Source: an uncultured Clostridia bacterium
GTDB taxonomy: Bacteria > Bacillota > Clostridia > Christensenellales > Borkfalkiaceae
Assembly: GCA_947624215.1 (NCBI GenBank)
Contig: CANQJJ010000011.1
Coordinates: 1-42,104, forward strand
Length of the DNA stretch: 42,104 bases
Direction: 5' to 3'
Both the position numbers and the translations under genes were made by a program. Under the pieces are notes generated by a model that made no database searches, was not told where the DNA came from, and worked only from the letters and a program-made list of their open reading frames with translations. This document shows, in pieces, positions 37,749 through 42,104 of this stretch. Within the stretch, counting starts at the first letter, position 1, and every line of letters starts with the position of its first letter.

Positions 37749-39701
37749 TTAGTTTTTTACCGGCTTTTGCGCCGTCTGTTCCCTGTGCTTTACGGGCGCA
37801 TCTGGTTCACGGACGAGATAAATCGTCGTGAACTTCGGCACGTCGATGCGGAGCGAATACTGTTTCCCGTGGCTGGGCTTCTTCACCGTCGTCAGCGTCT
37901 TGCGCTTCAACTTCCCTTCGCCGCCGTATTTTTTATCGTCCGTGCAGAAAATTATCTTGTATTTTCCCTTTTGATTGACCCCCATGAGGTAGTCAACGGC
38001 GTCCGTACCCGAGAAACATGACAGACATAGTACTTCGCACCCGTGCTTATCACGGCGGATAAAGGAGACGATATTGCGGTCTGCATCGTCAGCGGCCAGC
38101 CATTCGAAGCCTGCCCACGAGTCTTCGACTTCATAGAATGCGGGCGTATTTTTGTAGAACTCATTGAGCTCGCGCACGAGAACGGACAATTTTCCATGCA
38201 GTTCATAGTTGTCCCGCAGGAAAAATTCCAGCCCTTCGTGGTAATCCCACTCCTTGAACTGCCCGAATTCGTACCCCATAAAGTTCAGCTTCTTGCCGGG
38301 ATGCGCCATCATATAGCCGAGGAAGGTGCGTACGCCCGCGAATTTGTCCTCATAGCTCCCGGGCATTTTGTTGATGAGCGAGCACTTGCCATGCACCACT
38401 TCGTCGTGCGAGATCGGAAGCACATAGTTTTCCGAAAATGCATACATCATGGAGAAGGTGAGCTTGTTGTGGCTCCCCATGCGGAAGAAAGGATTGAGGG
38501 AAAGATAGGAAAGCATATCGTTCATCCATCCCATATTCCATTTGAAATTGAAGCCGAGTCCCCCCACGCTCGCGGGCTTTGTGACGAGCCCCCACGCGGT
38601 CGATTCCTCTGCGATCATCAGTGCATGCGGGAAACGCTTGAACACGGCCTCATTGAGCCTCCGCAGGAAGGCGATCGCCTCGAGGTTCTTGTTTTCGCCG
38701 TAGATATTCGGCACCCATTCACCGGGGCGTTTATCGTAGTCAAGGTAGAGCATGGAGGCAACGGCGTCCACGCGCAACCCGTCCACATGGAATTTATCGA
38801 AGAAAAAGCAAGCGCTCGAGATCAGGAAGGAGACGACCTCGTCCCTGCCGTAATCAAAGCGGCGTGTCCCCCAGCTCTTGTGCTCCATTCTGTCCCATTG
38901 GCTACTCTCATAGAGGGGCTGTCCGTCAAACTCATACAGCCCGTGGGCATCCTTGGGGAAATGCGCGGGGACCCAATCGACGATGACGCCGATCCCCGCC
39001 TTGTGGAAGCAATCGATGAGATACATGAGGTCTTTCGGCGTTCCGAGGCGGGAGGTCGCCGCAAAATACCCCGTCACCTGATAGCCCCACGACCCGTCGT
39101 AGGGATACTCCGTCACGGGCATGAACTCGACATGGGTGTATCCCATCTCTTTTACATACCCGACGAGCTCCGCCGCAAGATCGCGATAGGAGAGATAATT
39201 CCCGTCCGCATGCCTTTTCCACGAGAGAAGATTGACCTCGTAGATGTTCATGGGCGAGGTGAAGATATTCCTATGATAGATGCCGTTCAGATAGGCTTCG
39301 TCCCCCCACCGATACCCTTCGAGATCATAGAGTTTGGAGGCCGTCTCGGGCGGCGTCTCGGTATGAAATCCGACGGGATCCGCCTTTAAGACCGTCTTCC
39401 CGTCCTGCGTGCGGATCGCATACTTATAGATATCATACTCTTTCAGACCGGGGATGAAGAGCTCGAAGCTCTCGTTGTCCACCATGCGTTGCATGATGTT
39501 GCGGGAGGCATCCCAGCCGTTGAAATCTCCGACGACGGAGACGCCGGCGGCATGAGGCGCCCAAACGCGGAACATATACCCCTCCTGTCCGTCTGCACAC
39601 ATCTTGTGTGCGCCGAAGATCTCATAGATGCGATCGTTGTTCCCGTGATGATAAAGATGAAGCGGAAAATCCGTCTCCCGGTCCCCCACGCGTTGCTCCA
39701 T
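37749..39701 (-). CDS. glgB: 1,4-alpha-glucan branching enzyme (GH13)
   Basis: A 650-residue enzyme that moves short alpha-1,4 chains to alpha-1,6 positions. The CBM48 N-domain ([22 protein letters not shown]) is followed by the barrel: DWVPAHFP (242-249), [16 protein letters not shown] with nucleophile Asp312, AEEST with Glu365 and [11 protein letters not shown] (429-439). The C-terminal beta domain contains [11 protein letters not shown] (554-564), encoded by family A copy 7 where the family usually has a strand like EVLVVCNF. The tail is Lys-rich. The ATG at 39701 has AAAGGAGGG upstream. First gene of the glg operon. Confidence 0.97.
   Translation of the reverse strand: MEQRVGDRETDFPLHLYHHGNNDRIYEIFGAHKMCADGQEGYMFRVWAPHAAGVSVVGDFNGWDASRNIMQRMVDNESFELFIPGLKEYDIYKYAIRTQDGKTVLKADPVGFHTETPPETASKLYDLEGYRWGDEAYLNGIYHRNIFTSPMNIYEVNLLSWKRHADGNYLSYRDLAAELVGYVKEMGYTHVEFMPVTEYPYDGSWGYQVTGYFAATSRLGTPKDLMYLIDCFHKAGIGVIVDWVPAHFPKDAHGLYEFDGQPLYESSQWDRMEHKSWGTRRFDYGRDEVVSFLISSACFFFDKFHVDGLRVDAVASMLYLDYDKRPGEWVPNIYGENKNLEAIAFLRRLNEAVFKRFPHALMIAEESTAWGLVTKPASVGGLGFNFKWNMGWMNDMLSYLSLNPFFRMGSHNKLTFSMMYAFSENYVLPISHDEVVHGKCSLINKMPGSYEDKFAGVRTFLGYMMAHPGKKLNFMGYEFGQFKEWDYHEGLEFFLRDNYELHGKLSVLVRELNEFYKNTPAFYEVEDSWAGFEWLAADDADRNIVSFIRRDKHGCEVLCLSCFSGTDAVDYLMGVNQKGKYKIIFCTDDKKYGGEGKLKRKTLTTVKKPSHGKQYSLRIDVPKFTTIYLVREPDAPVKHREQTAQKPVKN
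38013..38033 (-). repeat. Dispersed palindromic element, family A, copy 7 (in glgB)
   Basis: On the minus strand: GTACTATGTC, T, GTCATGTTTC, preceded by GGGTGCGAA. It is read in the same frame as copy 6, as V-L-C-L-S-C-F. TGT replaces the TAA of the core. Confidence 0.75.
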
Positions 39702-39739
39702 GGCACGCCCTCCTTTGTCTACCCTTTTCTACCTCTCCT

Positions 39740-39768
39740 ATTATACTATATTTTGCCGCGACTTTCAA
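39740..39768 (-). promoter_or_regulatory. Sigma-A promoter of the glycogen operon
   Basis: On the minus strand: TTGAAA (39763-39768), 17-base spacer, TATAAT (39740-39745). The expected leader is about 30 bases, with AAAGGAGGG before the glgB ATG. Confidence 0.78.
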
Positions 39769-39859
39769 GACCAAATCCCAAATTTTTCTCTCAAACGGAA
39801 AATTTTTTATCCTTTTTTTCCGCTTACCGCACGACCGTACGATATGCCGAACACATCGG

Positions 39860-39885
39860 AAAAAAGCAACCCAAAATTGGGTTGC
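39860..39885 (-). terminator. Terminator of murC; also family B palindrome, copy 4
   Basis: GCAACCC (39866-39872), loop, GGGTTGC (39879-39885); on the minus strand the stem is followed by TTTTTT. It ends murC transcription before the glgB promoter. The arms and 6-base loop match family B. Confidence 0.82.
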
Positions 39886-39907
39886 TTTCCCTCTCAATTA
39901 TGTTTTA

Positions 39908-41233
39908 TCAGCGGTCGGCAATGCCCTGCGCCACTGAATAGATATCTCCTGCGCCAAGGACTAAAATGAGGTCTTTCTCCGAGAGATTTGCCCTCAATTG
40001 GCATACGAGCCGCGCGGGATTCTGCACATAGCGCGCCCCCGGGATGAGGCTTGCAAGCCGCACGGCGCTTCCCGCGTAATCATACGGTTCCCGTGCAGAG
40101 TAGGTGCGGTAGATGATGGGCGCCTCGGCATGGCGGAGTACTTCGATAAAATCGTCGAGAAAATCCCGCGTCCGCGTATAGGTGTGTGGCTGAAAAACAA
40201 GCCGCACCGTCCCCATTGTGATACGCTCGGCCGTTTTGAGCGTCGCCGCAATCTCGCGGGGGTGGTGTGCGTAGTCACAGATGACGGGCACCCCGTCAAA
40301 AGTGCCGATATGTTCGAAGCGCCTCTTGACGCCGCGGAAACATTCCAACCCGCGCTTGATCTCCTCTCCCGAGAAGCCGCAGAGCCGCGCGGCACAGTAG
40401 GCCGCAAGCGCATTGTAGACATGCACCTTCCCCACGGCATTGAGACAGACCCGCACGACGGGCATCCCCGCCTCCATGATGGTGAACGCGTAGCGCTCGC
40501 CCGTGCTGCGGAGTTTTTCGGCGCGCACCGTTCCCGCATAGAGTCCGAAATCCAGCGCATGCGGGAGCGTTCTCGCGCGCACGTCATCGGCATTCACGAC
40601 GACCTTTTCCGCCTGCGAGGCAAACTGTGCGTAGGCCCGCATGAGGTCCTCCTCGTCGCGGTAACAATCGCTGTGGTCGAGGTCACAATTGAGAATGACC
40701 GCGACCGTGCTTTTGAGGGACAGAAAACTGCGTTGGAATTCACAGGCCTCGGTCACAAAGATATCGCCCGTTCCGCCGTAAAAATTTCCGAGATCGAGGT
40801 CCTCCCCGCCGATATGGGCCGTAAAAGAGACGCCGTTTCCGTGAAAGATATGCGAAAGCATACAGGTGGTCGTCGTCTTTCCGTGGCATCCCGCGACCGA
40901 GAGCACACACGGATATTCCCCCGCGATGTGCCCGAGAAGCTCCGCGCGCGTTATCAGACGTTTTCCCGCCCCTTTCGCCGCGTCATACAGCGGATGCCCT
41001 TCGCCGATCGCCCCCGTATAGACGACGGTATCCTCGCGGATCTCATCCTCTCTTCCGATGGTGACGGGGATCCCTTCGGCCTGCAATTTTTCCGTAAATA
41101 TACCGGCGCAGTCGTCGCTTCCGCGGACGGGGATCCCCCGCCTCGAAAGACACTCGGCGAGCGCGCTCATGCTCACACCGCCGATCCCGAGAAAGTAGAC
41201 CCCCTTCCCGCCGTCATTTGCCCCAAAAAACAT
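39908..41233 (-). CDS. murC: UDP-N-acetylmuramate--L-alanine ligase
   Basis: A 441-residue cytosolic Mur ligase that adds L-Ala to UDP-MurNAc. The N-terminal UDP-binding domain has YFLGIGGVSMSALAECL. The ATP loop is GCHGKTTTT (115-123), with Cys where Thr or Ser is usual. The central region EACEFQRSFLSLKSTVAVILNCDLDHSD is a clostridial-type variant, and GVKRRFEHIG and DYAHHPREI complete the family signatures. It stands apart from the usual dcw cluster. The ATG at 41233 has no Shine-Dalgarno site and lies five bases after a candidate -10 box. Confidence 0.95.
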   Translation of the reverse strand: MFFGANDGGKGVYFLGIGGVSMSALAECLSRRGIPVRGSDDCAGIFTEKLQAEGIPVTIGREDEIREDTVVYTGAIGEGHPLYDAAKGAGKRLITRAELLGHIAGEYPCVLSVAGCHGKTTTTCMLSHIFHGNGVSFTAHIGGEDLDLGNFYGGTGDIFVTEACEFQRSFLSLKSTVAVILNCDLDHSDCYRDEEDLMRAYAQFASQAEKVVVNADDVRARTLPHALDFGLYAGTVRAEKLRSTGERYAFTIMEAGMPVVRVCLNAVGKVHVYNALAAYCAARLCGFSGEEIKRGLECFRGVKRRFEHIGTFDGVPVICDYAHHPREIAATLKTAERITMGTVRLVFQPHTYTRTRDFLDDFIEVLRHAEAPIIYRTYSAREPYDYAGSAVRLASLIPGARYVQNPARLVCQLRANLSEKDLILVLGAGDIYSVAQGIADR

Positions 41234-41238
41234 ACTAT

Positions 41239-41268
41239 ATTTTATGCAAAATTAGGTCGAATTGTGAA
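41239..41268 (-). promoter_or_regulatory. Candidate sigma-A promoter of murC, abutting the start codon
   Basis: On the minus strand: TTCACA (41263-41268), 18-base spacer, TAAAAT (41239-41244). Five bases remain before the ATG at 41233. Both boxes match five of six consensus positions. Confidence 0.5.
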
Positions 41269-41305
41269 ATTTTTTTATAAATGTCAGAAAATTTATCGAA
41301 AATTA

Positions 41306-41334
41306 TTGTTTTTCAAAATAAATTGTGGTAACAT
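41306..41334 (+). promoter_or_regulatory. Possible promoter of spoVG
   Basis: TTGTTT (41306-41311), 17-base spacer, TAACAT (41329-41334). spoVG is sigma-H dependent in Bacillus; I do not see a clear sigma-H site here. Confidence 0.4.
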
Positions 41335-41367
41335 TGTGAACAAGAAATCCATCGGGAGGGGAAATCT

Positions 41368-41637
41368 ATGACTATCAATGATGTCAGAATAAGGTTGGTC
41401 CGCAAAGAAGGCATTCTGCGCGCCATCGCTTCGATCACCATCGACGATTGTTTTGTCGTACACGACATCAAAATCTTCGAGCGGGACGGCGAGCGCTTCA
41501 TCGGCATGCCGAGCAGAAGGACCTCGGATGGAGAGTACAAGGATATTGCACACCCCATCAACACGGAGACGCGCGCCCGTCTGCAAGAGGCGATCCTCAG
41601 TCGCTACGACGAGGTCCTTGCAGAAGAGACTGAATAA
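41368..41637 (+). CDS. spoVG: Septation regulator and RNA/DNA-binding protein SpoVG
   Basis: An 89-residue protein of full family length. Signatures: DVRIRLVRKEGILRAIASITIDDCFVVHDIKI and GMPSRRTSDGEYKDIAHPINTETR. SpoVG binds nucleic acids and affects asymmetric division and spore cortex formation in Bacillus. The ATG at 41368 has GGGAGGGG upstream. It is monocistronic and convergent with the cold-shock gene, with a shared terminator. Confidence 0.96.
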   Translation: MTINDVRIRLVRKEGILRAIASITIDDCFVVHDIKIFERDGERFIGMPSRRTSDGEYKDIAHPINTETRARLQEAILSRYDEVLAEETE

Positions 41638-41650
41638 GCCCGAACACAGA

Positions 41651-41682
41651 AAAACGCACCACGGTATCGCGGTGCGTTTTTT
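41651..41682. terminator. Shared terminator between spoVG and cold-shock gene
   Basis: AAAACGCACC (41651-41660) pairs with GGTGCGTTTT (41671-41680), with extra pairs in the loop, and TT follows. Flanking A and T runs make it work in both directions. Confidence 0.85.
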
Positions 41683-41702
41683 ACTTGCTTTTCCAACTCT
41701 TC

Positions 41703-41915
41703 TCAGGCAAGGGGCACGACATTGACAGCACGGAGTTTGCCGCTGTCTTTGGGGTCGGGCTCTGTCTCAAAGGAGACCTTCTGCCCTTCTTTCAACGTGC
41801 GAAAACCTTCTGTCTGAATGGCGGAGAAGTGCACAAACACGTCGTCGCCACCCTCATCGCACGAAATGAAGCCGTATCCTTTCCCATCATTGAACCATTT
41901 AACAGTTCCTACCAC
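41703..41915 (-). CDS. Cold-shock protein (CspA family)
   Basis: A 70-residue single cold-shock domain: [17 protein letters not shown] with RNP1 KGYGFIS (12-18), and RNP2 DVFVHFS (25-31). It binds single-stranded RNA/DNA and acts as an RNA chaperone. The start is the GTG at 41915: GGAGGT lies six bases upstream and the protein then begins M-V-G-T-V-K-W-F, as in the family. No in-frame ATG is close. A consensus promoter gives a leader of nearly 50 bases with a hairpin. Confidence 0.94.
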   Translation of the reverse strand: MVGTVKWFNDGKGYGFISCDEGGDDVFVHFSAIQTEGFRTLKEGQKVSFETEPDPKDSGKLRAVNVVPLA

Positions 41916-41937
41916 AATGTTACCTCCTATAGTGTTT

Positions 41938-41954
41938 CGGACATGCCCCGTCCG
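41938..41954 (-). promoter_or_regulatory. Hairpin in the cold-shock gene leader
   Basis: CGGAC/GTCCG with a 7-base loop, between the transcription start and GGAGGT. Leaders of csp genes often fold in a temperature-dependent way; here this is only a possibility. Confidence 0.4.
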
Positions 41955-41969
41955 TTTCACACATCTCTT

Positions 41970-41998
41970 ATTATAACATCGTGTGCGGGGAATGTCAA
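41970..41998 (-). promoter_or_regulatory. Consensus sigma-A promoter of the cold-shock gene
   Basis: On the minus strand: TTGACA (41993-41998), 17-base spacer, TATAAT (41970-41975). Both boxes are perfect. Confidence 0.85.
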
Positions 41999-42104
41999 TA
42001 GTATCTTCGGAAAATTTTTACAAAGTTTGTAGGTTTGTCAAACATATGAGACGGGGTTGGGAAAAAAATCAGTGCAAGAGGCCGTCATGGAGATAGTCTA
42101 AGAT

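Noticed and set aside
5843-38033. CRISPR repeats or a clustered array
   Set aside because: The repeats are kilobases apart and partly in coding frames; no spacers and no cas genes.
41274-41294. ATAAATGTCAGAAAATTTAT as a degenerate copy of the dispersed palindrome
   Set aside because: Only about half the positions match and the region is simply AT-rich.
41987-42001. ATGTCAATAGTATC as an eighth copy of the dispersed palindrome
   Set aside because: The similarity comes from the TTGACA -35 box of the cold-shock promoter; the right arm does not match.
42033-42104. Possible gene start at the right edge
   Set aside because: The ATG at 42086 meets a stop after four codons; no feature can be supported in the last 70 bases.

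Overview
The window reads as a chromosomal segment of a spore-forming member of the Bacillota, class Clostridia. It has a complete spoIIIAA-AH operon, spoIVB, a dacF-type and a dacB-type carboxypeptidase, ytfI-ytfJ, a SpoIIM-like protein and spoVG, all embedded in Firmicutes-type housekeeping gene order. The DNA is GC-rich by eye, with good sigma-A promoters of the TTGACA/TATAAT type standing out in AT-rich gaps. A placement near Christensenellales-like gut Clostridia is only an inference. I found no phage, insertion sequence, CRISPR array or defence locus.

Layout. 1-3490: the end of a tRNA-Leu(AAG) with its promoter, a lytic transglycosylase and a large GH51 arabinofuranosidase with its own promoter and terminator. 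3572-7955: spoIIIAA-AH, mostly with overlapping stop/start codons. 8028-18951: asp23-like, nusB, folD, ispA, dxs, tlyA, nadK, argR, recN, spoIVB, a SpoIIM-like membrane protein and dacF. Compared with the classical order, accB, accC, xseA, xseB and spo0A are absent from this run. 19161-24346: M50 protease, scpA, scpB, ytfI, ytfJ (gerW), dacB, rluB. 24400-28944 (mostly minus strand): lexA, a divergent small cysteine-rich protein, a membrane protein, hflX, a Xer-type recombinase and an XRE regulator. 28945-29437: gene-poor, with two minus-strand terminator hairpins and a 34-bp inverted repeat. 29438-39701 (minus): a glycogen operon transcribed glgB, glgC, glgD, glgA, glgP, GH13 amylase from one good promoter. 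39908-41915: murC, spoVG and a cold-shock protein.

How the genes work together. The spore genes cover the engulfment-stage channel (SpoIIIA), the sigma-K checkpoint protease (SpoIVB), engulfment (SpoIIM-like), and cortex and germination functions (DacF, DacB, YtfJ). FolD, IspA, Dxs and NadK supply C1 units, prenyl diphosphates and NADP. ScpA/ScpB, RecN, LexA and the recombinase maintain the chromosome. The glg operon makes ADP-glucose, builds and branches glycogen, and breaks it down again.

The most unusual signal is not a gene. A roughly 28-34 bp imperfect palindrome (core GTACTATGTC, one free base, GACATAATAC) occurs seven times, at about 5.8, 11.9, 19.0, 23.6, 29.4, 31.2 and 38.0 kb. Four copies lie in frame inside unrelated protein genes (spoIIIAE, dxs, GH13 amylase, glgB); the others sit at gene ends or starts. 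Two of the coding copies encode the same peptide, HSTTSDII, and the in-frame copies differ from the core where it would create a stop codon. A second, smaller family (7-bp arms, 6-base loop, arm ACCC/GGGT) has four copies between 25 and 40 kb. A third pattern is that many promoters end 5-10 bases before the start codon of a gene that mostly lacks a Shine-Dalgarno sequence, which suggests frequent leaderless transcripts.
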